Shown: positions 7,982-16,202, counted from the stretch's first letter. The stretch: DNA of 32,502 nucleotides from JBOHER01 sp050701115 (GCA_050701115.1 JBOHER010000375.1:1-32502); one strand, 5' to 3'. Notes: a model not told the origin generated them from the sequence alone. Numbers and translations are program-made.

Positions 7982-8025
7982 GGGTGAGCCGCACGCGCGC
8001 TGCTTGCCGTGCGTGCGGCACACCC
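7982..8025 (+). terminator. Long stem-loop after the esterase gene
   Basis: GGGTG (7982-7986) pairs with CACCC (8021-8025), and, after an A-A mismatch, GCCGCACGCGCG (7988-7999) pairs with CGTGCGTGCGGC (8008-8019) with a single wobble; the loop is 8 nt. There is no U tract, but stems like this serve as terminators in actinomycetes. It separates the esterase gene from the aromatic operon. Confidence 0.65.
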
Positions 8026-8067
8026 ATGCTCGACCGAAGAAATGTGCCGAAACAGAGACGATCGTGG

Positions 8068-8095
8068 TAGAATTGACACACAATGTGGGAAGGAG
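8068..8095 (+). promoter_or_regulatory. Candidate -10, small inverted repeat and RBS of the salicylate operon
   Basis: TAGAAT (8068-8073) resembles a -10 box but lacks a good -35. It overlaps ATTG (8072-8075) and CAAT (8081-8084), a short inverted repeat that could be an operator. AAGGAG (8090-8095) lies 8 nt before ATG 8104 and sets that start. Confidence 0.4.
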
Positions 8096-8103
8096 AGCTG
8101 GAG

Positions 8104-9675
8104 ATGATTTCCCGGATCGCATGCGTCGGCGGAGGTCCTGGCGGGCTGTTCTTCGCGACGTTGATCAAACAGGCGGATCCGTCGGTCGCGGTGACGGTGT
8201 TCGAGCGCAACCGGCCGGACTCCACCTTCGGTTTCGGGGTGGTCTTCTCCGACGCCACGCTGGCCGCCATCCACGGAGCCGACCCGGTGCTGCGTGGCGG
8301 TCTGGCCGATCACGGCAGGCATTGGGACCGGATCGAGGTCCGGTTGAAGGGAGAGCGGCGCAGCTGCGGCGGCAATGGCATGGCAGCGATCACCCGCAAG
8401 ACGCTGCTGATGCTGTTGCAGCACAGGGCGACTGAAGTAGGCGTCGACCTTAGGTTCTCCACTGAGGTCTCCGGCCTCGCAGAGCTGGAGGACTACGACC
8501 TGGTCGTCGCCGCTGACGGGGCCAACTCCCATATCCGGGGCGAGCTCGAGGACGCGTTCGGGTCGCAGGTGGAGACCGCCAAGGCCAAGTTCATCTGGTT
8601 CGGCACTACCTACATGTTCGACGGGCTGACCTTCGTGCACGAGCGGGGGCCGCACGGGACGTTCGCGGTGCACGGGTACCCGATCAGCGACGACGCCAGC
8701 ACCTTCATTGTGGAGACCGATGAACACTCCTGGCGCGCGGCCAGGCTGGACGAGTTCGACCTCGCGCAGCCGCCGGGCGCGAGCGACATGAAGACCAAGC
8801 AGTACCTGGAGAAGCTCTTCGCCGAGCAGATCGACGGCCACGAACTGCTGATCAACAACTCGCGCTGGGGCAACTTCCGCACCCGGCGCACGCCTCGGTG
8901 GCACAGCGGCAACGTGGTGTTGCTCGGCGATGCGGCGCACACCGCGCACTTCTCGGTCGGCTCCGGCACGAAGATGGCGATGGAGGACGCGGTCGCGCTC
9001 GCCGACGCGTTGATGTCCCACCGCGACGACCTGGCCGGCGCACTGGAGTCCTATCAAGACGCTCGGCAGCCGAAGGTCGCCAAGATCCAGAACTCCGCGC
9101 GACCCAGCCTGTCGTGGTGGGAGCACTTCGGCCGCTACCACGGCGCATTGGAGCCGACCCAGTTCGCCTTCCATTTCTTCACCCGCAGCATCGGCTGCGA
9201 CAAGCTCGCGCAGCGGGACCCGAAGTTCGTCGCAGAGGTTGAGCAGGCGTGGCGGGACGGACACGGCGGCCGGACTGTGCTGGACACCCCCTTGACGTTG
9301 CCGAGCGCGTCGTTCCCGGCCCGACAAGTCGTGGTTTCGGCGGCCGCGGGGCAGCGGAGCGCACGTGCCGGCGATGTAAGCCTTCGACTGCTCAACGAGG
9401 CTCCTGACGTCGAGGAGAGTTGGGGACTCTGGCTCGCCGCGCCGAACGAGGAGTCCGGGCTCCCCACGGTTTCCGACCGGCTCGCACAGCAGGTGGCGCA
9501 CGGACCGGAGGTGGTCGCCGTGCACGCGGGAACCGCGCTGACTCGGGCGCTGCTGTCGGAACAGGCCCGCCTGGTGCACGGTATGCCGACGCTGCTCGTC
9601 GAACCCGATGCCGACCCCGATCGCGCGACGACCCTGGTGCTGTCCGGTCGCGCGGATCTGGTGGGCACGGCATGA
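8104..9675 (+). CDS. sdgC: Salicylyl-CoA 5-hydroxylase (FAD monooxygenase)
   Basis: A 523-residue flavoprotein monooxygenase. CVGGGPGGLFFATL near the N-terminus binds the FAD ADP moiety, and GDAAHTAHFSVGSGTKMA near residue 280 is the second FAD motif. The overall sequence (FERNRPDSTFGFGVVFSD) is that of the salicylyl-CoA/2-aminobenzoyl-CoA hydroxylase group, which hydroxylates the ring at C5 after CoA activation, giving gentisyl-CoA. About 130 C-terminal residues (ending with a block like ALTRALLSEQARL and GRADLV) look like a shrunken remnant of the Old-Yellow-Enzyme barrel found in the long bifunctional relatives. ATG 8104 has AAGGAG 8 nt upstream. It is first of six overlapping genes whose other members carry out the rest of salicylate breakdown, which supports salicylyl-CoA over anthraniloyl-CoA. 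Confidence 0.83.
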   Translation: MISRIACVGGGPGGLFFATLIKQADPSVAVTVFERNRPDSTFGFGVVFSDATLAAIHGADPVLRGGLADHGRHWDRIEVRLKGERRSCGGNGMAAITRKTLLMLLQHRATEVGVDLRFSTEVSGLAELEDYDLVVAADGANSHIRGELEDAFGSQVETAKAKFIWFGTTYMFDGLTFVHERGPHGTFAVHGYPISDDASTFIVETDEHSWRAARLDEFDLAQPPGASDMKTKQYLEKLFAEQIDGHELLINNSRWGNFRTRRTPRWHSGNVVLLGDAAHTAHFSVGSGTKMAMEDAVALADALMSHRDDLAGALESYQDARQPKVAKIQNSARPSLSWWEHFGRYHGALEPTQFAFHFFTRSIGCDKLAQRDPKFVAEVEQAWRDGHGGRTVLDTPLTLPSASFPARQVVVSAAAGQRSARAGDVSLRLLNEAPDVEESWGLWLAAPNEESGLPTVSDRLAQQVAHGPEVVAVHAGTALTRALLSEQARLVHGMPTLLVEPDADPDRATTLVLSGRADLVGTA

Positions 9676-11717
9676 ACGGCCTGGAAGCGCTGTTCGCGCC
9701 TCGCGGCGTCGCCGTCGTGGGCGCGTCGCGTACGGGGTCGAAGCTCGGCGCGGTGATGGCGCGGTCGCTTGACGGCTACGGCGGCGGCTGCGTGCTGGTC
9801 AACTCCCGCAACGCCGACCCGGCAGCAGGGGTCTACCAATCCGTTCGCGAGGCTGTCGCGGCCACTGGCCGCGTGGTCGACCTCGCCGTGCTGTGCGTTC
9901 CCGCTGAGGCCTCCGCTACGGCGCTCGCGGAGGCCGTCGATGGGGGCGTCCGCGCGGCGCTGGCCTGCGCTGGCGGGTTCAGCGAGACCGGAGACGCCGG
10001 GGCCGCGCTCGAGCGTGAGGTCGCCGCCGTCGTGCGCGAGACCGGGGTGCGGTTGCTCGGCCCGAATACCTCGGGCTTCTTCGTGCCGCACCGGGGCCTG
10101 GTCGCGAGCTTCGTGCCCGGCGCCGCCCAGGTACAGGCGGGCGGCGTCGCCGTGGTGGCGGCCAGCGGGGGAGTAAACCACGCGTTGTCCTTCGCACTGG
10201 CAAACGCCGGGGTCGGGGTGAGCTTGGCCGTCGGCATCGGCACCAGGGTGGACGTGGGCGCCACCGACGTCCTGGAGTTCCTGGTAGACGATCCCGCGAC
10301 GACCGCAGTGGCGTTGCACGTCGAGACGGTCGCCGACGGACCCCGGCTGCTGGCAGCGATTCGTGCACTCACCCGGACCCGGCCCGTGGTCGCGCTCGTG
10401 GTGGGCCGTAGCGACGTCGGGGACTTCGCCCGCTCACACACCGGTGCGCTCGCCACGTCGTGGCGCACCACCAGGGCCGCCCTGCGGCAGGCTGGGGCGG
10501 TGCTCGTGGACGACGAGCGTGAGATGGTCGATGCCCTCACAGCGCTGTCCCTGGTCCGCCTCCCGCCGAACGAGACCACGGGTGTTGGGGTGGTGACGGC
10601 GCAGGCCGGACCGGGACTACTCCTGGTGGACCGGCTGCGCGCCGACGGGATCTCGGTGCCCGAGCTGACCGAGGTGTCCCAGCGGCGGGTGGCGCGGTTG
10701 TTGCCACCTATGACCTATCAGCGCAATCCGGTGGACACCGGACGACCGGACGCCGGTTTCCCGGAGATCTTGCGCGCGGTCGCCGCCGATCCTGGGGTCG
10801 ACCTGGTGGCGGGCTATGCGCTGACCGAGCCGGACAGCGTCGACCTGGTGCAGGCTGCGCAGGACGCCGGGTTGCCGGGCGACACCGCCGCGGTGATCGC
10901 CGTCGGGGGCCTGTCCCACGAGGTCGATCAGATCCGCGCGCAGTTGCACAAGGTCGGTGTCCCCGCGGTGACCTCCCCGGCTGCCGCGGCCAACGCGGTG
11001 CGGGCGCTGGTGGCCGACGCCCGGGCGCGTGGGCGAGCGGGCGAGTCTGCCGTCGTTCGCGAAACCGTTCCGGAGCTGCCGTCGGAAGACTTGGACGAGG
11101 GACAGGCGAAGGGCATCCTCGACGCACTGGGCTTGCCCACGCCGCGCCGCCGGGTGTGTAGATCGCACGCGGAAGCGAAGCGGGCGCTGAACGAACTCGA
11201 CGGTAGGGTCGTGGTGAAGATCCTCGACGCATCGGTCCAGCACAAGACCGAGATCGGCGGCGTCCACGTCGGCGTCCGTACACTCGCGGACCTCGACGAC
11301 GCCCTGGCGGCGCTGGATGCCGTCGGTGCCCGGCGCTATCTGGTGGAGGAGATGGCCCCTGCCGGGGTGGAGCTGGTCGTGGGCGCTCGCCGAGATCCGG
11401 TGTTCGGGCCGGTCGTGCTGGTTGGTCTGGGTGGGACCATCGCGGACGCCCTGGCCGACGTGACTATCAGGGTGGCCCCGGTCAGCGTCGCCGAGGCAAA
11501 GGCGATGCCCCGTGAGCTCGCAGGACGCGCCCTGCTCGACGGGTGGCGGGGCGGACCCGTCCTGGACGAAGCCGCGCTGGCTGAGGTCGTGTGCGCCCTG
11601 GGCGACCTACTTGTGTCCCATCCGGAACTGGACGAGATTGAGATCAACCCGTTGCGGGTGACCGGTATCGGCCTACTGGCCCTGGACGCGGTCGTCACTA
11701 AGCGATCGGAGGCGTGA
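9672..11717 (+). CDS. ADP-forming acyl-CoA synthetase
   Basis: A 681-residue fused-subunit NDP-forming acyl-CoA ligase. The order is CoA-binding Rossmann domain (GVAVVGASRTGSKLG, residues 10-25), succinyl-CoA-ligase-like domain with FARSHTGAL, in which His256 is the expected phosphohistidine, a second ligase domain, and a C-terminal ATP-grasp domain (VVVKILDASVQHKTEIGGV and EIEINPLRV). The family interconverts acyl-CoA, ADP and phosphate with acid, ATP and CoA. It starts at ATG 9672, overlapping the upstream TGA as ATGA, so it is co-translated with the hydroxylase. It may provide the CoA-transfer half of salicylyl-CoA formation next to the AMP ligase, or act on a later product; this is inference. 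Confidence 0.85.
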   Translation: MNGLEALFAPRGVAVVGASRTGSKLGAVMARSLDGYGGGCVLVNSRNADPAAGVYQSVREAVAATGRVVDLAVLCVPAEASATALAEAVDGGVRAALACAGGFSETGDAGAALEREVAAVVRETGVRLLGPNTSGFFVPHRGLVASFVPGAAQVQAGGVAVVAASGGVNHALSFALANAGVGVSLAVGIGTRVDVGATDVLEFLVDDPATTAVALHVETVADGPRLLAAIRALTRTRPVVALVVGRSDVGDFARSHTGALATSWRTTRAALRQAGAVLVDDEREMVDALTALSLVRLPPNETTGVGVVTAQAGPGLLLVDRLRADGISVPELTEVSQRRVARLLPPMTYQRNPVDTGRPDAGFPEILRAVAADPGVDLVAGYALTEPDSVDLVQAAQDAGLPGDTAAVIAVGGLSHEVDQIRAQLHKVGVPAVTSPAAAANAVRALVADARARGRAGESAVVRETVPELPSEDLDEGQAKGILDALGLPTPRRRVCRSHAEAKRALNELDGRVVVKILDASVQHKTEIGGVHVGVRTLADLDDALAALDAVGARRYLVEEMAPAGVELVVGARRDPVFGPVVLVGLGGTIADALADVTIRVAPVSVAEAKAMPRELAGRALLDGWRGGPVLDEAALAEVVCALGDLLVSHPELDEIEINPLRVTGIGLLALDAVVTKRSEA

Positions 11718-11719
11718 CA

Positions 11720-13408
11720 ATGAAGTCCGACACCTCGACTCCCACCAGTGCGGGCACGGTCCCCTGGCCGCCGGAAGTAGCAGCGCGCTATGCCGCCGAG
11801 GCGTACTGGGAGCAACGACCACTCGGCAGGCATCTGTTCGCGCAGGCCGACGCGACGCCGGACGCAGTCGCCCTGGTCGACGGCGAGATGCGGATGACCT
11901 ACCGGCGACTGGTGGATTGCGCCGACGGCGCGGCGCTGCGCCTGCGCGACCTCGGACTCCGTGCCGACGACCGCATCGTCGTACAACTGCCCAACTGCTG
12001 GGAATTTGTCATCCTGACCCTCGGGTGCCTGCGACTCGGGGTGATCCCGGTGATGGCGCTCCCGGCGCACCGGCAGCACGAGCTGACCTACCTGGTCGAT
12101 CATGCCGAGGCCAAGGCGATCGCGGTGCCCGGCTTGGTCAAGGACTTCGACCACCAGCGGATGGCAGCGGAGATCGCCACGCGAAGCCAGACGCTGGAGC
12201 ACGTCCTCGTCGGCGCGGCCGACGTGTCGGCATCCCATGTGGATCTTGGTATGTTGTGCGCAGCTGCTGAGAATCCCGGCGAAGCACGTACCGACCTCGA
12301 TGCCGCCGCCCCGGATCCGGCAGCCGTCGCCGTGTTCCTGCTCTCCGGCGGCACAACAGGTCTGCCGAAGCTGATCGCGCGCACACATAACGACTACGCC
12401 TACAACGCCAAGCGGTCGGCGGAGGTGTGCGGCTTCAGTCGGGATACGGTGTACCTTGGTGTGCTGCCGCTGTCGCACAACTTCCCGCTCGCCTGCCCCG
12501 GTCTTCTCGGCGCGTTGCTGGTCGGCGGCCGGGTGGTCGTGTCCGCGTCGCCGGATCCTGCCAAGGTGTTCCCGCTGATCGAAGCCGAAGGCGTGACCTG
12601 CACTGCGGCCGTCCCGGCGGTGGCGCAGCGGTGGCTGGAGTTTCGTGAGCAGAACCCGGGCCATGACCTCAGCTCGCTGCGGGTTCTGCAGGTCGGTGGG
12701 GCGCGGCTCGCGGACGAACTGGCGCGCCGGGTGCGGCCGGTGCTCGGGTGCGCGCTGCAGCAGGTGTTCGGTATGGCCGAAGGGCTGCTGAACTACACCC
12801 GGCTCGACGACCCGGACGGGGTCATCTGCCACACGCAGGGCAGACCGATGTGTGACGCGGACGAGATCAAGGTCGTCGACGCGTTCGGAGACGCGGTCCC
12901 CGAAGGCGAACCCGGTGTCCTGCTCACCCGGGGACCGTATACGCCGCGCGGGTACTACCGCGCGGCCGCGCAGAACGCCAAGGCGTTCACCTCCGACGGC
13001 TGGTACCGCACCGGCGACATCGTCCGGCTACGCGCCGACGGCAACCTCGTGGTCGAGGGCCGGGACAAGGACGTGATCAACCGTGGCGGCGAGAAGATCT
13101 CTGCCGAGGAGATCGAAAACTTCGCCTACCAGCTCGACAGCGTGAGTCTGGCGGCCGCGGTGGCCATGCCTGACCTGGAGTTAGGCGAGCGGGTGTGCCT
13201 CTATGCCGTACCCCGTAAGGGCGCCACGGTGACTCTGGACGACCTGCGCATGGTGATGGAGAAGGCAGGCGCCGCTCGGTTCAAGTGGCCCGACAGGATG
13301 GTCGTCGTTGACGAGCTGCTGACCACCAAGATCGGAAAGGTCGACAAGAAGGCGCTGAGGGCAGACATCGCGCGCCGGCTGGACGAGGAAACGGGAGTGA
13401 AGCGATGA
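11720..13408 (+). CDS. sdgA: Salicylate/2,3-dihydroxybenzoate-type AMP ligase
   Basis: A 562-residue ANL-superfamily adenylating enzyme, closest in features to EntE/DhbE aryl-acid ligases: YWEQRPLGRHLF at the N-terminus, VQLPNCWEF, the P-loop-like SGGTTGLPK (residues 209-217), PLSHNFPLACPG, the QVFGMAEGL motif, GRDKDVINRGGEKIS and the catalytic A10 lysine in TKIGK (Lys540). It activates an ortho-hydroxy aryl acid as the acyl-AMP; here salicylate is the natural substrate because a salicylyl-CoA hydroxylase and gentisate enzymes flank it. Start ATG 11720 follows GGAGG at 11708-11712; GTG 11714 would overlap the upstream stop. It carries a rare TTA leucine codon at 13181-13183. There is no siderophore synthesis gene nearby, which argues against a siderophore role. 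Confidence 0.85.
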   Translation: MKSDTSTPTSAGTVPWPPEVAARYAAEAYWEQRPLGRHLFAQADATPDAVALVDGEMRMTYRRLVDCADGAALRLRDLGLRADDRIVVQLPNCWEFVILTLGCLRLGVIPVMALPAHRQHELTYLVDHAEAKAIAVPGLVKDFDHQRMAAEIATRSQTLEHVLVGAADVSASHVDLGMLCAAAENPGEARTDLDAAAPDPAAVAVFLLSGGTTGLPKLIARTHNDYAYNAKRSAEVCGFSRDTVYLGVLPLSHNFPLACPGLLGALLVGGRVVVSASPDPAKVFPLIEAEGVTCTAAVPAVAQRWLEFREQNPGHDLSSLRVLQVGGARLADELARRVRPVLGCALQQVFGMAEGLLNYTRLDDPDGVICHTQGRPMCDADEIKVVDAFGDAVPEGEPGVLLTRGPYTPRGYYRAAAQNAKAFTSDGWYRTGDIVRLRADGNLVVEGRDKDVINRGGEKISAEEIENFAYQLDSVSLAAAVAMPDLELGERVCLYAVPRKGATVTLDDLRMVMEKAGAARFKWPDRMVVVDELLTTKIGKVDKKALRADIARRLDEETGVKR

Positions 13409-14475
13409 CGCACACAGACGTCGAACCCGAGCTGCGGAAGCTCTACGACGATTTTGACGCCGCCGGACTCATTCCCTTGTGGACGGAGATCGGCAACCTG
13501 ATGCCTGAGACGCCGCAGCCGTCGGCGCGGCCGCATGTCTGGCACTGGCGTGACATCTACCCCTTGGCGCAGCGGGCGGGAGAACTCGTTCCGGTCGGTC
13601 GCGGCGGAGAACGCCGCGCGATCGCCCTGGCCAATCCCGGCATCCCGGGAAGGCCTTACGCCACGCCGAATCTGTGGGCAGCGATCCAGTACCTCGGCGC
13701 CGGTGAGGTCGCGCCCGCGCATCGCCACTCGCAAGGCGCGTTCCGGTTCATCATCGAAGGACAAGGCGTCTGGACCGTCGTCAACGGCGACCCGGTGGAG
13801 ATGCGGCCCGGTGACCTGCTGCTGACCCCGTCGATGAACTGGCACGGCCACCACCACGTAGGCGACGCCCCGATGGTGTGGCTGGACGGGCTGGACATCC
13901 CCCTGGTGTATCAACTGGACGCCGCATTCTTCGAGTTCGGCGACGACGGCGTGGAGGACAAGAGCACTCCGGAGCGTTCCCGGTCCGAGAGACTGTGGGC
14001 TCATCCCGGGCTGCGGCCCATTTGGGCCGGCAACACGCCGAACTCGCCGCTGTCGGCCTACCGCTGGGCCGACACCGACGACGCCTTGACTTCCCAACTG
14101 GAGCTGGGAGGCGAAGGGTTCGCGACGGTGATCGAGCCGGGGCACGCGGGTATCCGATTCACCAACCCCACCACCGGTCGGGACGCACTGCCGACACTGC
14201 GGATGGAGATGCACCGACTGGCCGCGGGCGCTGCGACCGCGACCCAGCGGGTGGTGGGTTCGGCGGTCTGGCAGGTATTCCACGGGTCCGGGGTGGTGAG
14301 TCTGGGTGATCGAAGTATCTCCGTCTCCGAGGGCGATCTGTTCGCCGTGCCGTCGTGGTGCCCGCTGCGGATCGAGGCACGGGGTCAGTTGGACATGTTC
14401 ACCTTCAGCGACGCGCCTGTCTACGAGGCCCTCAACCTCGCCCGGACCGACATCTCAGGGAGCTCCCACCGATGA
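13405..14475 (+). CDS. Gentisate 1,2-dioxygenase
   Basis: A 356-residue bicupin. The first cupin carries APAHRHSQGAFRFIIEGQG, with His106 and His108 as iron ligands and His147 in MNWHGHHH as the third; the second cupin (AVWQVFHGSGVVSLGD) lacks a full metal set, as in this family. The enzyme opens the ring of gentisate with Fe(II) and O2 between the carboxyl- and hydroxyl-bearing carbons, giving maleylpyruvate. The start is ATG 13405, overlapping the preceding TGA as ATGA. Its place directly after the ligase and before the isomerase/hydrolase pair closes the route from salicylate. It could also serve gentisate from other sources. It corresponds to the dioxygenase called SdgD in Streptomyces salicylate clusters. 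Confidence 0.93.
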   Translation: MTHTDVEPELRKLYDDFDAAGLIPLWTEIGNLMPETPQPSARPHVWHWRDIYPLAQRAGELVPVGRGGERRAIALANPGIPGRPYATPNLWAAIQYLGAGEVAPAHRHSQGAFRFIIEGQGVWTVVNGDPVEMRPGDLLLTPSMNWHGHHHVGDAPMVWLDGLDIPLVYQLDAAFFEFGDDGVEDKSTPERSRSERLWAHPGLRPIWAGNTPNSPLSAYRWADTDDALTSQLELGGEGFATVIEPGHAGIRFTNPTTGRDALPTLRMEMHRLAAGAATATQRVVGSAVWQVFHGSGVVSLGDRSISVSEGDLFAVPSWCPLRIEARGQLDMFTFSDAPVYEALNLARTDISGSSHR

Positions 14476-15302
14476 AACTGGCCACCATCCGCACCGCAGA
14501 CGGCCACGCGGCGGTCCGCATCGATGGCGACGAAGCCGTCGAGCTGGGCTTCCCGGACCTCGGCGCTCTGCTCACCCGGCCGAACTGGCGGGAGCTCGTG
14601 GGTGCTTCCAACGGCCGACGGCACATGCTGTCCGAAGTGGACTACGCCCCGGTAATCCCTCGGCCGGCGAAGATCTTCTGCGTCGGGCTCAACTACCGCA
14701 GCCACATCCTCGAGATGGGCCGGGAGCTGCCGACCTACCCCACCCTGTTCGCCAAGTTCGCCAACTCGCTGGTCGGTGCCCGCGACGACATCGCGCTGCC
14801 GAAGGTGAGCGACGAGGTGGACTGGGAAGCCGAACTCGGCGTGGTGATCGGCTCCCCGATCCGCCGCGCGACCCCCGAGCAGGCGACGGAGGCAATCGCC
14901 GGGTACACCGTCGTCAACGACATCTCTATGCGCGACTGGCAGTGGCGGACCACGGAGTGGTTGCAGGGCAAGGCATTCGAAGCCAGCATGCCCGCCGGCC
15001 CATGGCTGGTCACCGGCGACGAGGTGGACCACGCCGCGGACCTGGAGCTGTGTTGCGAGGTCGACGGACAGGTTATGCAGCAGACCCGCACCTCCGACCT
15101 GCTGTTCCAGCCTGCCGACATCGTCGCCTACATCAGCCAGTTCACCACCCTGGAACCCGGCGACCTCATCGCCACCGGAACACCCGGCGGAGTCGGCGCC
15201 GCGCGGGATCCCAAGGTGTTCCTCCAACCAGGGATGGTCGTGCGGGTCGCCGTCGAAGGACTCGGTGAATGCGTCAACACTTGCGTGGACGAGAAGTTGT
15301 GA
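14472..15302 (+). CDS. Fumarylpyruvate hydrolase (FAA hydrolase family)
   Basis: A 276-residue fumarylacetoacetate-hydrolase-family enzyme. The core holds KIFCVGLNYRSHILEMG, the metal-binding acidic segment DEVDWEAELGVVIG, GYTVVNDISMRDWQ and the late TGTPGGVGAARDP loop, in the usual order; length is typical for bacterial single-domain members. It hydrolyses fumarylpyruvate, or directly maleylpyruvate, to fumarate (or maleate) and pyruvate. ATG 14472 overlaps the dioxygenase TGA as ATGA. The specific substrate is inferred from the gentisate dioxygenase and the maleylpyruvate isomerase on either side; the fold alone also fits other acylpyruvate hydrolases. Confidence 0.88.
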   Translation: MKLATIRTADGHAAVRIDGDEAVELGFPDLGALLTRPNWRELVGASNGRRHMLSEVDYAPVIPRPAKIFCVGLNYRSHILEMGRELPTYPTLFAKFANSLVGARDDIALPKVSDEVDWEAELGVVIGSPIRRATPEQATEAIAGYTVVNDISMRDWQWRTTEWLQGKAFEASMPAGPWLVTGDEVDHAADLELCCEVDGQVMQQTRTSDLLFQPADIVAYISQFTTLEPGDLIATGTPGGVGAARDPKVFLQPGMVVRVAVEGLGECVNTCVDEKL

Positions 15303-16015
15303 GCAGAGAGCCGACCGTCGAGACCCTGCTCGATTGGGCGGGGGAGGGGCAGCGCCGCCTCGAGGACGCGGTCGGTCGGCTGAAGCCGCAGGACGTGCGC
15401 GCACCGTCGGCGCTGCCGGGGTGGACGCGGGGGCACCTCATCACGCACCTCGCCCGCAACGCCGACGCCCTCGTCAACCTGCTGACCTGGGCGCGCACCG
15501 GCACTCCGACCCCGATGTACGCCACGCCCGAGCGGCGCAACACCGACATCGAGGCCGGCGCCGGGCGCGCACTCGACGAGCAGCGCGCAGATCTCCGCGA
15601 ATCGGCGCGCAGGTTCGCCGAAGGCGCCGCTGCGGTACCACCGGCGAAATGGGCGGCCAGGGTGAAAAGCGCGCAAGGCCGGGACGTTTCAGCGTCCGAG
15701 GTGCCCTGGCTGCGGGTGCGCGAAGTGTGGATCCACTACGTCGACCTCGACATCGGGGAGAGCATCGACGTCGTCCCGGACGACGTGGCCACCAAGCTGG
15801 TGTCCGACGTCGCGGACTGGATGTCGCCGAAGCTGGATCACACGACGGATCTGCGGCCCGAGGGTCACCCCGCGGTCCTGCTCGGCCCCACTGGTGAGCC
15901 CACCGCCACCGTCGTAGGGCCCGCCAACCTCATCGCCGGATGGCTCATCGGACGCTGCGACAGTGATCGGCTGAATTGGATCGGTGACACGCCGGTCTTA
16001 TCACCGTGGCTGTGA
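15299..16015 (+). CDS. Mycothiol-dependent maleylpyruvate isomerase
   Basis: A 238-residue DinB-superfamily protein. The N-terminal helix bundle has LPGWTRGHLITHLARNADAL, and the ligand set His50, Glu142 and His146 (in REVWIHYVDL) matches by position the zinc ligands described for the Corynebacterium glutamicum enzyme (His52, Glu144, His148). It isomerises maleylpyruvate to fumarylpyruvate with mycothiol, the actinobacterial thiol. Start is GTG 15299, overlapping the hydrolase TGA as GTGA; the frame could begin at 15269 but that would invade the hydrolase. A TTA leucine codon lies at 15998-16000, near its end. It is the last gene of the operon. The family has many paralogues of other function; context makes this role likely. 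Confidence 0.9.
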   Translation: MSREPTVETLLDWAGEGQRRLEDAVGRLKPQDVRAPSALPGWTRGHLITHLARNADALVNLLTWARTGTPTPMYATPERRNTDIEAGAGRALDEQRADLRESARRFAEGAAAVPPAKWAARVKSAQGRDVSASEVPWLRVREVWIHYVDLDIGESIDVVPDDVATKLVSDVADWMSPKLDHTTDLRPEGHPAVLLGPTGEPTATVVGPANLIAGWLIGRCDSDRLNWIGDTPVLSPWL

Positions 16016-16171
16016 AGCAGCACGTCACAGACCCGGGAGCACGGCTCCCGCGTCGCACCACCCTCCACCCGCCGCAGAGTTGAACAACCGGTGAGAAGGC
16101 AGTGACCGCTTTCGCGCTTCCATCGTGAGCGTTCCGACGAGAATCCGCTGGTCAGACCTGTTCCCATCCTT

Positions 16172-16193
16172 GTTCGAGTCCCGCAGGGGGCAC
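16172..16193 (+). repeat. Candidate attachment-site repeat, distal copy
   Basis: This is a direct copy (20/22) of the tRNA 3' end at 1672-1693, without any matching 5' half: the five bases before the T loop do not pair with those after it, and no acceptor-stem partner is found upstream. It lies 156 nt past the last operon gene and 10 nt before a terminator hairpin. It marks the proposed far end of the island. Confidence 0.6.
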
Positions 16194-16202
16194 AACCCAA
16201 CA

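Noticed and set aside
8073..8078. TTGACA as the -35 box of the salicylate operon
   Set aside because: A -10 box 17 nt downstream would fall on the start codon region; TAGAAT just upstream fits better as a -10.
9420..9671. Upstream extension of the ADP-forming ligase frame
   Set aside because: It runs inside the hydroxylase gene in another frame; ATG 9672 with the ATGA overlap and the immediate start of the CoA-binding domain are decisive.
16100..16193. A second complete tRNA gene ending at 16193
   Set aside because: The T-stem bases before the conserved loop do not pair and no upstream acceptor or anticodon arm matches; only the 3' end is present.
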